In this document: positions 27,046 through 40,814 of the stretch, in pieces
How positions within the stretch are numbered: position 1 is the first letter of the stretch
Layout: every line of letters starts with the position of its first letter
NCBI GenBank assembly: GCA_024734555.1
Contig: JANPWX010000038.1
Location: 1,206,450 to 1,270,449, forward strand
Source of the DNA: Trochalopteron elliotii
Lineage: Eukaryota > Chordata > Aves > Passeriformes > Leiothrichidae
Reading direction: 5' to 3'
DNA: 64,000 bases
Position numbers and translations under genes: made by a program
The notes under the pieces: generated by a model
What the model saw: the letters and a program-made list of their open reading frames with translations, nothing else
What the model was told of the DNA's origin: nothing
Database searches by the model: none

Positions 27046-30000
27046 CTGAAGTAGAGGTGGTGTTTAAAAGATTAGGTATAATCTTATAGAGAAGTAGCTG
27101 TGTCTTGGCCCTGTATCTTGGGCAGTGAAAAAAATATTGATCTCATCTATAAGTTAAAAGTTTTAAGTCATTATCAGTGCATACTGTACAAGGTCCTATC
27201 AAATAAGGTTTGTTTACTCCTACAGAAATGATGGGTTCACGGAGTGAAATACAAAGTCGTTTTCTCTTTACACACATTTACAAAACAACTGAACAAAGCA
27301 ATTTCAAAGTGGATTCTGCAGGTATGCTTTGACTCTATTAATTCTTTAGCCTTCTAGAAAAAAGGGTGGAGAAACTTTAGACAAAGATGTATGAAAATAA
27401 TAAAAAATCCCTAAGACCTCCCTCCTAGCACTACAAATACAAAGTACTGGTAAGATGATAGGCCATAACCAGTTTAAAATGAATATTCAATTTTATCTCA
27501 AGATCTTGTGGCTAAAGAGCTATCAGAATCCTTTTCCAAGCTACAGGTCATTGAGAAGGAATACAGAGGTGAACAACTAAACAGTTTAAAGCTGGTTTGC
27601 TCTGTTTTTAAGCTTGGATTTCCTAACAGAATATACAGGGGGAAAAAAGGTATAAGGTATACACTATAAGTAGTTTTTATTAAAAAGACTTGAATGATAG
27701 AAAAAAACCCCAACCTTGCAAATTCATCTGTTTTCTTTTCTAAGTCCAACCTTTATATCAAGCCCATTATTTCCTTACTGAGCATTTCAAGAATGCTCAT
27801 GTAAATAGACTTGCCCTAAAACAAAAACTCACCACAGCTTCCAGGGGAACGGAATGAGGACAGTTTTGAACTAGTTTTGAAAGCCCTCTCATGCAGCAAG
27901 CAGAGCTTTGCCTAACTGGAGGCAGACCTTCAAATTCTCCCATGTGTGTAGTCATTTTCATTAGCTTTAAGAGAAAAAAATACAACCCTGGACACAAAAC
28001 CCTGATGAAAGTGATTTTGGCATGACTCGTCTTTTGTTATAAAACTAATACAGAGAGACAACACCTAACCCAGCTTTCATATTTTATGGTGGGTTACATG
28101 CAATGCAGTTTCTTTCCAAATCACAGGATTTTGGAGGTTTGTTTTTCAGGCACTTTAGCAAGGCAACTATTAAGAGCATACAACATTAATCAAGCAAAAT
28201 TGCAGGGATATGATATCTACATGCCAAATACTCCAACCATCTCTTATTTCTTGTTTTTCTAATTTTGTTATCAAAGAAGTGATTGAATTACTCAAATTAC
28301 AGCAGTGTAAGTGAGGAAAGCCAAGCTCAGGAATTGAAGCCAATGTTGTTGGCTAAAAAAACTCGGCCCAAATCCTCTTTTTCATTTAACAAACAGGTTA
28401 GCACGAATACTTTGCTGAGAACCCAAATCAGTTCATAGAATCCATGTGTTTCATAAGGAAAAAAAAATTGAAAGAGGAAAAAAAGAAAAAAAAAGAAAAA
28501 TCAATTCATAAAAGAAAATTCATGAAAACTAATCTTGTATCAGGAGCTTTCAAAAATGTTTCTCAACTTGGAAAATCACAGTCTTTGTTAAGCCACTAGT
28601 GTTCAAGCACTCTGCTACCAGTACAAACAGCAATTAATTAACAGCAAACTAGAAAGAAAAAGAAACAGTTTGGTTTCCCCTGAATTAAAGCAAATCCAAT
28701 ACAAAATCAGGTAGACCAGCACAGGTCAACAGTCAGGTTAAACACTAGCTGAGCATAGGTTTGGAATAGGTACTGAAGCACAACCATGGATTAGAGTCCA
28801 TTTCAATTCCAGTAGATACTGGAAGGAGGCAAGAAACAACTGCTGACCAACCTATGGTGCCATCATTTGTCATCATCATTTCATGTTAAAATTGCCAACT
28901 AGTTTTTTTACCTCTCATTAAACTTCTGAAATCCAAGGAACTTCCTGTTTTTTTTCCTAAGGTAGTAGGTGTAGTCTTTGGGGTTCAGCAATTTAATTTG
29001 AAGATTTTTTTCCTACTAGTTCTTCGAATTGAAATTTAGCTAGACATTTTTGAAGGGCAAATAGGGACTGCTAAAAACACAGAAGTAACTAGGGCTAAGA
29101 GTAACCTGGTGAGGTATGCATACCACTCTCATTTTCAGAAGACACCAAGCAGTCAGCTTTCTACAAGACTTCTAAAGTCCCATAGCCTGCTGAACTCAAC
29201 ACAAGATGGATCAAGAGCCTAAAGCTGAGGCCGGTCTCTGTTCCAAGGTCATCAATGTAGAATGCAATGTAGAATGGAACTGTAAAATACTGCTTTCAAA
29301 CTACCTCCTGCTCAAGAATAAACAGAAGTCTGGTATCTTATGGATATTTTGAAAATTTTAAGATTTTAAAGTTAAATATTTTATGTAAATAAAGGTAAGA
29401 GTAATCTAATAAAAATATAACTGTGAGAATTCTGCTTTATAAAAACAGATGTGTATAAAAATGGAAATCGGATTACAATTGTTTTTAAAAAACGTCCCTT
29501 ATATATAACTTTTTTTACCCAAAGCCCTGTTATTAGCATTTCCTTTACTTTCTGATGACACTTGGTGGCATTTAAAGGTCAGCAAGGAAGAGGCTGCAGA
29601 TTGTCTGTGAGAGTGATTTGACTTCCCGTTCCCTGTTCACACCGGTCAATAAAAATTTTTCAAAATGTCAAGTTCTTTTCTTGCGAGGTTGCTACAGACA
29701 AGCCTTTCTTCCGCAGCTCTTTGCCAAAACTCACATAATTTGAGCTCCCAGTCTTGTTATGCAACTTCCTTCTCAGAAGTTTTTAAATCAGAAGTAATCA
29801 ATTCAGCTGTTTTAAAGCACTCAAAGTACCAGATATATTAACAAAAAAGTAAGGGCTTTATTTTTTCAAAATAGAGACAAAAAAATAAAAGTATCATATA
29901 GGATATAATTTTCTTTTGCAAGTGTACTATGGGTAAATATGAAAGGTGAGATTTACAGTGGGCAAACAAATCCATCTATTCAGTGACAGCGAGAATTTTT

Positions 30001-31964
30001 ATGCCTGTTAGACATTTAAACTCCATTAATGCAAACTTTTATTGATTAGCTGAATGATACCAGAACTGATTACAATTGGGCATGTAAAATTCCAGACAAG
30101 GTTATGCCAGACCTATTGCACAAAGTGAACTTAGGGGTTGCTTTCCCTTTCATGACACTGATATTACTTACACTAAATTTGCACTAAAATTGACAACACA
30201 GAAACTGAATTAATTCAATCTCCTGCTTCAAAACTAAAGCATTATACTGCAGTCATGAGATTGCTGGGAGACACAGTTAAAAAAACCCAATAAAACAAAG
30301 CAAAAAATTGTGACTACTCAGATTTTCCTTTCTAACCAGCCACACTGAATACAGTTTATTTTTTTGTACTCCCTGAAGCACTTGTGCTGACAGTCTGCAG
30401 TCAGAAGGAAAAAAAAGTTAACCATTTCCTGTTCTGAACTGAAAAAATAAAAAAGCATTTTAATGCAATTTACTTCATGCTGCTTTATTATCTTGCTGCA
30501 TTTTGCTGTTGGTAAAAAATTATCTGTCACACATCACAATAATATAAGAGAAGCAACTATTTTGTAAATAACAACAGTTATTTACACAGGCTGTAGTGTG
30601 TTGATTTTATATGCCTGGCAAGTAGGCTCTCAAGTTCTTACTGTAAAAGTTTTCAGTTATACTTTGAAGTGCGTACTAGTACTACCTCACACTTGTATGA
30701 GTCTATCAGAGCATCTACACAGCAGTTCCAGATCTTGTGGTCAGGGCCCATTTGGGAGACACCGGAACTTACACAGCCAGAACCAGAGATGTCTGAGAAC
30801 ATTCTGTCTCCTGTGCCCCTGCCAGTTCTCCCTCAATGTGACTGACCACATTCCTCTTGTTTTAGTTCAGAGTTTTTAGATCAGAAATCCTAGCAGTGCC
30901 AGGTGCAAGGCAGTCACCTCCCATACAAAATCATCCATTTTATCTCCTAGTGCTCAAGTGACCAATAGGCCAACCTGTCACTGCAGAGGTTACTAAAATT
31001 TTCCTATAACACAGGTCCACACCATCTGCAGTTATGCTGTTTTTCTTCTTAATTGTCTTTATCATTAATTTTTTTCCTTGTACCTTAACCATAACTTCCC
31101 TTCCTAGAAGCTTATCTGATTACTTCTAATCTTCACATAGGTAAGCTCATGTGACAGAAAGTGTCTTCACAGCTAAGAGTCCAGCCTTGGTTTCCAGCTC
31201 CAACTGATTTATGTTGACTTTGCAACTCCTGTGACGTCTAACTCCTTTTCCAGTGGAAAAGCTGAAAAAACAACCACCCAAGGAAAGGAACTAGAAAAAT
31301 GGAAGCCTCCAGGTAAAAGGTTTTCCAAAACACACCAAGGGGCTTAGATTCACTGTGAATTTCTCAGTAGGGAACAAGTATGGGTATTAACTCCAGCCCC
31401 TTCCACTACACTGAGGACAACAAGGATGCGAAACCAGAGAGAACTTCCAAGAACCTTCTTTAGTTTTTGTTATACTTCTTGTGTCTCATATATATAAAAG
31501 AAGTGAAGCAGTATTCAAAACTCATTTTGCATTAGAAAATCACATGGATACTGCATGAATATGGAGAAACCCACAAGTAAGAACCCACGTGTAAGCTGCT
31601 TACTTTTTCTTGATGAACTGTCAAATATTATATTTTGAAGATTAGGAATATGAACATTTTACTCAAATCATTAGGAGGTTAGAAAATATGGATTGGGAAT
31701 ACATGAATTCCAGCTAAACATAAACATGTCTGTAAACTCTTGCAAAAAAAAAAGAAATAGATGCAGTATCACCCACTACTACCACCTCCCTCAGTATTCT
31801 GCCAGTCTAAGATCACAAATTTAATCTGAGTTCTCCAAAACTAAAGGAAGTACCACAGCACATATAAAGCAGTAGAACACAAGTCTAGGAATTCAACAAT
31901 GTATATTAATCAAGCAACTCAGAGACTGCCAAGGCAGTTATATTTTTTCAAGGTTTTATGACAG

Positions 31965-32002
31965 ATCAATGTTTTGAGAATTCATCAATGCTTTGAGAAT
32001 TG
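31965..32002. repeat. 19-base tandem duplication
   Basis: Two copies of ATCAATGYTTTGAGAATTS, differing at two positions. Confidence 0.9.
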
Positions 32003-33582
32003 AAGCTTTTAAATCACTTCTTGTGATTTAAAATTCATTGTATTTCCTCCAAATAAATTCTCCTGCTTCCTGTTTTACTTCTCAGATTTTCTCAAGTCAG
32101 AATACCTGTCATGCTTAATAAAACCTTTGTCTATTATTGCTATCCAAATCCATTCATGTCAGTCTGAAGAAGTCAATCAGTATCAAGAGAAATGGACACA
32201 ATAATTTTTTCCACCGCAGCAATAGATGCAGGAAAGGGAAGACAAGCTAACTCGATTTACGTTTTTGCCTTTGCATCACATTTTCTGTAAGTGACAGTGT
32301 GTTTCAAACAAATTAATATTTTTTTAAAAAAAGTAGCATCCCAACAGAATTAAGAAAAAAATAATCTTTCTTAGGAGAAGAGAGTAGCCATGTCTCAAAA
32401 ACTCAGAAGACAGGAGCAGAATGCTGCCTGGTACTAATGGGAAGACCCAATTGTATAAATGGGTGTTTGGAAGGCACACACATATAAATCCTTGGTGTCC
32501 TCTCCCATCAGTCTTGACACTGAATTCTTTGCTGTAACCAGCAAGCTTGTGTCCTGTGGACCTTGTGAATCACAGCAGAGGATCTTGTCAAAAAGAAGAG
32601 AAACATAATTTCTTTGATTCAGAGCTGTTAGCATTGACAAGTCACTCTCAACTGGATGTAGCAAAAGCACACTTGCTACAAATCTTCATAATGCATAATT
32701 AATTTAATTTCTGTCACTGCATGTTTTGTGAAGGAGTAAAAAATTATTTTGCTGAAATATGAAGATATTTAGCCACAAATGAAAGAAACTTAGGCTTCTA
32801 AACATTTTTTTCTGAACAAATGTGATCAACAAAGCAAGAAACGATAAGTTGCAAATCTCAGCTCAACATCACACAAACCGACATATTTTACACTTAATAT
32901 TCCACTGCTCTCCAGATTCTGCATTTACAAAAATGCAGCTAAAGATAATAAGACACCAAATTATTGGGGGATACTTCAATATTGGTATAAATCCAATGAC
33001 ATCCATGAAACAGCCACAGGCTTCAGCACATGTCCATTATAGGTACCTTTGTAGGAAAATTTCCACCAGCATGTGCTTTAAAAAAAGAGACATGTGTGTC
33101 CAGTCCCTTAAAATGCCACTTTATAGTGCCATACACATTACAGAGAAAACATGGACATATATGCTCAAGCTTCCAAAACATGCCAACCTCCTTTCTGCCC
33201 TTATAGTGCTCTGTAGCAGAGACTATCAGGCTGAGTGACAGCATACAAAGCATGTGGGTTCTTTTCTGACTTTCTGGATGTGAGATGTATTTTAAAAACC
33301 CCTAAAAGGCAAATACTTTTGCTTCTGTGTACGTAAACCCAGTGAGAAAAAAAAAACCACATCATTCACATGGCACGGAAAACATTTTGGGACCAAATAT
33401 TCCTATGCTCCTTAGCAGTTTAAAGGAAACATTGCTACCCATCACTCAGATGGGAGGTAGGGAGTGCAGGCTGCAGGCACAATCTGAAGTGAATTCCAAA
33501 ATCAAGCTGAACTGAGGGTGACAGTCTGGGATGTCACCAGGTGCTTAGGGTAAGGTTTGTTTGCATTCCATACAAGTGTAAA

Positions 33583-33640
33583 ATGATTTATCTTGACTTT
33601 CAGAAGTGTGTGGACAACTTGGTGTCTCATTTGATAGAAT
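33583..33640 (+). mobile_element. Short CR1-like reverse transcriptase remnant
   Basis: The plus-strand frame reads MIYLDFQKCVDNLVSHLIE, matching the LDFSKAFDTVSH block of CR1-type reverse transcriptases. The match is limited to about 19 codons, and the flanks are too decayed for me to assign. The copy is not functional. Confidence 0.45.
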
Positions 33641-34526
33641 GTTCTCTCTTTTTCTTTTCCTTTTTTCTTTTAATATCATTTTTGGAAAATACCAGAATCA
33701 ATTTACATCTAAAATGCACCCTCTTGGGGCTGATTTACATCTTTCTGGCTAGACTGCTAAAAACTTATCTTCCACAAGTCCAACACTTTTTGTCACAATG
33801 CACTGTCACAATATGTCAGCCTATAAAAAATCACTGTATTTTGAAAATAGATTTTTCATAACTGTCAAAAATACCAGTATATAAAGCCACTATGGGAAGA
33901 AATAATAATTTCAAAAGATTCCCAGAAAGGAATATCCAATAAAAGATAGAGTCAGCAAATTCAGCTACTCACATAACTTTTTTTTTGATAGCTACGTGCT
34001 TGTAATGAGAGATGTGCAGGGAATTATAAAAGAATTGGTGAATCATAAAAGGAAATAAGAAAAAAATGTGGAAAACATTACAAGTCTCTTTCTGGGTATT
34101 TGTCCAAGTGGAATAAAAGCAGACGTGAAAGAAGTAGGAAAGAACACATGAAGTGAGGATGGGAACAAAAACAGTAACTGTGGCAAAAAATGAAGTGAAC
34201 ATTTCATGAAATTTGACCAGAAAGTAAGTCCTTGAAGAAATTCAGAGAAGAAAGTTTCGAAAAGGAGAGCAGCATAGCAAAAAGCAGAAGAGTTCAGTGA
34301 ATGTGATGATAAAAGTACTGCCTTATATCCTGGGAAAGGAGCAATGAACTAAGGAGGCTGTGCAGGACAGAAATCATATTTTGTAAGAAAACTCCATGAC
34401 TGTCCATATATGGCCCAGAAAGATGGTGATGTTCATGCTCATTTGTCATGAAGGCAGTGGGGGAAAAGTCAAATGAACAGAACTCAAACCAGAAAAGGTT
34501 TAGCACTGAAAGAGAAGGGGATTGAG

Positions 34527-34528
<2 letters not shown>

Positions 34529-34568
<40 letters not shown>
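34529..34568. repeat. (AC)n then (AT)n compound microsatellite
   Basis: About 14 AC units at 34529-34557 run directly into about five AT units. Confidence 0.97.
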
Positions 34569-37500
34569 TTGTGAATGTGTGATAAATATTTCTTTGGTAG
34601 GGACTTAATGCATAGTAAGACCTGGAAATGAGGCAGAATGGAAGAAAATAAAAAAAAGAAACATTTTGAAACCTACAATGAAAGGTCGAAAAGCCAGTGA
34701 CAGACTCAAATAGAAAAACACACTTTAAAGGAACCTGAAGAAAGAATTACAGAGGAAAATTCACATGGACTCCAAAATTCAATTCAATCCCAGTAGAGAA
34801 ATAAGACAGGAAAATATTAAGCCGGAAGGAAAACAGGGAAGAACACTAGAAAAGAGACTATTTACACTTTGTCTTGGAAGGGCATTAGCAGATAGAGTGA
34901 GAGCAATCTTGGAAGACTGAGGATGGAAAAAGCCACATTTTTGTAAGCTTGAAAAAATTGGTTTCTCCTTTCACTTATACTTTTGCACTACATGAAAATA
35001 GATTAGCTCAATCCAATAGTGTTGAACAACCAAGCCAAAAATCAAAATCTGTCTTTACTAATGGTCTGGCAACAGACTTCAGGAAACAGGGAGTTCAAAA
35101 GGTCAAAGACTGACAACAGAAAAAAAAAAGACATTTTTCCACTGGTGTTTAGCATTCATCAATCATAAATAATCACAAAATGGATCAAAAGTCTTGAGCA
35201 AAATGAATTCATCATTGCAATATGAATTGATTTCCTCTAGAATTATTAATTCTTATAAATCAATCAATCAATGTTTTTAGTTCATGGAAGATAGGAGTTG
35301 TTACATCTGCAATATATGTCCTCCTGAAATTCAAAATATTTTAAAAACTATTGCAGAAAAAGCTCTTCTCCAAAAATTCTTTTAACATATAGAAACTATT
35401 AAACCACTAGAGTTGATCATCTTCCACATATTTTCATTGTAGATATGCCAATTTATACTGGAGAAGGAGATGGAAACTTTACATAAAACATAAAATTTTA
35501 AAAATACTTGCTTTAACGTCTGCATAGTCAATTTTTATGGCGACCAGAATTATGAATGGAATAGTTCCTGGCATGAAGTTTTTGGGTGTGTATTTGTTTG
35601 GTTTTGGAGAAATAATTTTTGGGTTTCACTGAAAGTATTTTTATTCCACTTGAATTAGAAAGTGTTTTCTTCACATTTTAATGAAAGTGTTGTCCTTATG
35701 CAAGTTTTCCGGAGGCAAGAAACATGAATGATCAATCCTCAAAAACTTTCAGTGTCTGCTGAAATTCTGACACATAAGACTACTGGCCTCTGAAAACCTC
35801 TACTTATTATAGCTGTTGATGAATGAAGAAAATCTTCTTAGATTCAAAGGCAATTTTTCACCAAGATCTGCAGAACTTACCTGAAGTCAAAGGTGTTGCT
35901 CTGATCTATTCAAGCTCAAGGATCTGGCTCCCAGCTCCAGTCTCTATAATTCAATTCTGACACAAATACTTTATTAACTCTGAATGCATTCCTGCAACAA
36001 CTTTTCCCTTTGAAGTATTTGGTGACTGTAGGTGGTTAGCTAGAGGTAGACAAATACAACCATCCAACCGTCAAAGCAAATTTTCAAAAAGGAAACTTTA
36101 CACTTAGAAATGATAAAACACTGCCAAAGATATTACTGAAAAACAATATAACCTCTGAAGACTTTAAAACTTAAATTAGAAGAACAAATAAGCTTTTGAA
36201 CTCTAAAATTAGTGCAAATCTTGAAACAAATCCTAATTACAGAGTCACTAAGATGATTCTAGCAACATGAATCAGAAGTCTGCAGCAAGGAATTTTACAG
36301 TTTCAATTAGCTCTTTCAGATGTCTGGATGTACAGGTGTGCATGTACATAACCTCAGTGCATACATACGTGGATCCACATGTGAACACAGGGATGTATGC
36401 ACACACAGCTTATCACTTCAGTTAGGTCCTCCTGATACCTGCACACGTTTGTGCCTCAATGCACACATACTTACTACATACTGAGTACAATATTGAGTCT
36501 GAAGCCCCAAGGGCTGGCTAAGCAAGCTCCCTAACTCTCTGCATCTTTCAGGAGTTTCATGACAACTTCTGACTGCAAACTACAGCACTGGAGCAGACCA
36601 ACCTTTTAACGAGATATCACAGCTTTCGGCAGAAGACAAAATCAAAAGACAAACTAATATTGTGCTTACAGCTTGATGGTCAGGTACTGATGCCAACAAA
36701 CCACTTTGAATTCTAACAGCTGAATATTTAGTCCCAGATCAGCATCGGTGGTCAGGAATAAAGAGAAGGAGTCAGAAGGACATCATGTGAGAGTACAGGG
36801 GTGAGGAGAAGGTTTAAAGACAACACTCTCCAGCGAGGCAATGGACAGAGCACATCCAGGTCAGGTGTGGCACACAGCCACCTTCTGTTTCATAACACCT
36901 ATAGGTTGATACCTGCAGAAATTAAGCTTGTCTCATTAAAGGAGGTGATCAATTTGGATAGAAAAATACACATGCCTATACTTTGAAGAAGTCAAGTGAA
37001 TTAATTTCAGATCTGAATCTTCCAATTTCAAATCCAAGCTTCCTCTCCATACTGAAGGATGCTCCAAAGACTATCCTCTTTGGAGAAAAATCAATATCCT
37101 GATCATGCTGGCAAAAATCATGCAAGTTCATTAACTGGGTTCAGAGGAACAACAGGCTAAGAATAAAGAAGCAGACCCTCCCTTTGAAATTTCTTTGAAG
37201 TATTGCTTGAACACTATTTTAATATCCTTGGCCTTTAAGTCTTTTTCTATTGTGAACATTTTTTGCTATTCTTTCAACTCTGACTTTGTCTAGACCACTC
37301 CATCTTCTAAATAAATGTGAAGTGATAATATAGAATACCGCAAAGGGACTGGAAGTACAGATATGCTGGAGACCAGGCTACTTCAGCCTGTTCCCACTTT
37401 GTATATACATCTATGTAAATTCATAATTTTACCTTCCTTTGCAGTATACTGTAGCCTGTGAGGTTTCTCCAAGTCAGAAAAAATAAGTGGTATATCCTTA

Positions 37501-40209
37501 GGAAACCAGAGCTTGACTTGTGAATGTTTATTATTCCCAAGAAATTAATTTTCCTACTGCGTATAGCCTTGTTTCTTTGAGAATTTAGTGTGAAATACTA
37601 AGAAATCACATCTCTCCAATCTATTTATTTCCACAGACTGGTGTACTCCAAATCACTGGAGTGAACTCCCCACTGCTTAGTTTCAGCAGAAACTTTTCAA
37701 CCACAGTCCCAAATTTAACAGACACAGAAGTTAAAAACCTGTGAAACAGATACAACATATACCGACACCTGGACTTCAACTGGCACAATTACAGCTCCAC
37801 CAGTGCTGGGAATTCTGCTCACTTGTTGGTATGCACTGCTTCAGATAACAAAGAAAAACCTGCTTTTGCAACAAATTATTGGTTGGTGAAAGCCACTCCC
37901 TTCCTTTGCCACTGTTTGCAATTCATCTTCTACAAGACTTAACATGTTCTTTGGGGTTTTCTCCTTCCCCAGTGAGAAAACACTCTATAAACTAAACAAC
38001 TTCAAGGGGTTTATCTGCACCAACTGTCCATCAAAAAGGAATGAAGGTCTTACGTTTTCAGAGATTACAGTGAAAGTGTCAGAAGACTTTCAAGAACCTG
38101 AAGCAGGACAAGAAAGAACCATTCTAAAATGGGCTAGTGTAGGTAATGGCTAGCAACTCATAAAGGACATGGTCCAAAGCCAGTAAAAAACAGCAGGAAT
38201 TTTCCCATTGGCTCTAGTGAGTTTTGCATTGAGTCTTTAATGGTCAATCTAACTGTATGATGCTGAAAGAAAATAATACTCTAAACTATGCTGCCACTGT
38301 CATTTCTCCAGAAAATCTTTTTCTTCAGTATATTTTCAAGCTCAATGAAAATCATAACAATGCCAGCAGAGAAAGCATAGCTCTGATTTTTTAAACATAA
38401 AATTTGGTCCCAGATATCCATACTTCAATCTCTTCTGTTAAAGAAATGAAGAAAGTAAAGGACCTCCAACAAAACACACGTGAACAGGATCCCAACAAAA
38501 AGGGAAGGAGTTGTTTTAAAAGCATGATCAAAACAAATTAAAAACCAAAATCCATATAACCCAATGCACAATCAGATACCCTACACTGATATACAACTAG
38601 CTGTGTAACTAATTGGCAAGGGTTTAAAAAACCAAAACACATTATGTTAAACAGCATATGAACATGTCTACAAAGCTACAAGACTACTACTTTTACCCTT
38701 AGCATGATATTTTCTTTGATGCAATTTTCAGCCACAGGAAATTAAAAGTAGAACAATATAATAAGCTCATAAACAAAACCAAAAACATTAAGAAGTCCTA
38801 AAGTATTGCCTTTCCACAGACGGAGTATAAAGTGGGCTTTTTTTTCTTAACTCAAAGAAGTTAGGGTAAGGGGGGAAGAAGGTGTGAGAACTTCAGATAG
38901 GCAAGTTGCCTTTAATTAAATACTAGTTAATAACTTTGTCTGACCTGAAAAACTGCCAGTATTTTTAGTTGATATTGTCTTTCTGACCTGTAACCCTTAA
39001 ACTAGAACAAGAACCTTGTTTAACATTTGTTAGATTTAGACAGCACCACTATCCACTATTACCCTCCTCCCACTGCTGCTGCACTAATCTCCCACGCCAG
39101 CTGCTCAAATGTTTACATCTGAAGGGCTTTCTCTGTTTGTGTAGAAACAGTCTCTGCACAGTATCTCTCATCTGTACATTTGCCAGAATCAAGGCAAGAA
39201 AAGCCTCCCTGCTGGAATTCTTGATTAATAAATAGTCTTAAATGTTTCTTCTTCCCTACCTCCTTATGTCAAATTCATTGCCATTAGGTTTTTACAAGGC
39301 AAACCTCCACAGTGCCCTTTACTGGCCTGACTCTTGTCCTGTGCAAACAGCTGTAAATCAGAGCAAGCTCCATTTAGAGTCAATGAAATCACACCATCTC
39401 TGTGCTGAAACTGGGAGAGACTGAAATCAAGATGCATAACTGAGCATTTGCTGGGATGGAAAGAAGAAAATGTTACAATCAGAGAAGGGGGTTGTGAGGA
39501 ATTTAATACCAGTAACATAAATCTACTGGTAATCTCTCCATCTCACTATGTCAGTGCATTTCAGAGACTGCCAGCACAATTCATAACCTACACACTGGTC
39601 ATACCTGGCTCACAGAGGGTCACCAAGGCACTGAACCAGCAAAACACCTAAACAGGTGCTTGGTATGGCATTGAAAAAGTCAGTAGGGCAAATGCCTACA
39701 GTTACTCTCCTATTTAAGACCTCTGTAGGGCTGCCTCTTGCTATTTGCCTTGATCTGCCTTCTCTTCTGCCCTTCCAGCTGACCACTTCAAAACCAGAAA
39801 TATTTTCCTTAGTTTGCTCAAGTGTTTCAAGATCTGCTGTAAAGTACAAATGACACTGAAAAAAACAATTCAAAAAAGTGGAACTGACTACTTCATACTG
39901 TTGAAAAGCCTTCAAAAAGACTGAACACTACTTGCCACACTCTTTCCCTGCTTCAGTTTGCATCCCAAAATGTTTCCTAGAATTCAAATGAAATATTATA
40001 CACTTTAAACAGAGTAAGAGAAAAAGCAATGGCTGAAATTATTTGTAGTCCTTTCTGCTAAGCTCAGAGGGGAGGAACAGTACTGCTGCTGCATGTAAAA
40101 GGCTTACAAAACCTAATTCAACAGTTTGCTATTAAAAAAAAGAAGAAAGAAAATGAAACAGCAACACAGACTACAGGTGTTAGATGGTCTCTTTTTGTAG
40201 TGATGAACA

Positions 40210-40237
40210 ACTGAGAAGCACACACTGAGAAGCACAG
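40210..40237. repeat. 14-base tandem duplication
   Basis: ACTGAGAAGCACAC followed directly by ACTGAGAAGCACAG. Confidence 0.85.
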
Positions 40238-40773
40238 TCAGTGTCATACAGTCTTTGCTTCATACAGACAACTCTTTGAGTTAAAGGAAGACCTGAAAGG
40301 GATACTAAGCCTCATGTAGGTCTGACTTTGCATGAGAGAACTAAGCCATAAAGTTCACTTAGGAAAAATTCCCCATCAAAGTAAAATGCATTGTGTCCTG
40401 TCAGCAAGTGTTTTGCAAATCCTCCCTCACCTGCCATAAGATGTTATTGAGACACATGGTTTCACACGCTACCAAGCAGCTCAGTTTTGCCAACGTACAA
40501 TAATGCACAGAGCAAATATGTGTGGAAATCATGAGATCATCTAATTAAAAGAAATGTTATTGTATGCCACTACTTTTAATGAAATCGAGTCTTCACTGTC
40601 CACAGAAGAGTCTGGAAAGAAACCAAATCCTATTAGAGCTCATGCCTCAAAAATTATTTGCAAAAGAAAAGAAATAATACCTTAACTGGTGCTGAAAATT
40701 TTTGGTGTATCTAAAATCTACATATGTTAATAGGATATCTTAGACTAACATAATGAATCTATGGTTACATGGG

Positions 40774-40814
40774 ATTCAGATTATTCAGGTTTAATTCAGA
40801 TTAAACAGGTTTTT
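40774..40814. repeat. Imperfect tandem duplication (about 20 bases)
   Basis: ATTCAGATTATTCAGGTTTA followed by ATTCAGATTAAACAGGTTTT. Confidence 0.75.

Noticed and set aside
32822..33238. 138-codon plus-strand open frame
   Set aside because: No recognisable domain, AT-rich composition, and no start or splice context.
35881..35905. Strong GTAAGT donor on the minus strand near 35.88 kb
   Set aside because: No upstream acceptor gives an open, frame-preserving exon.
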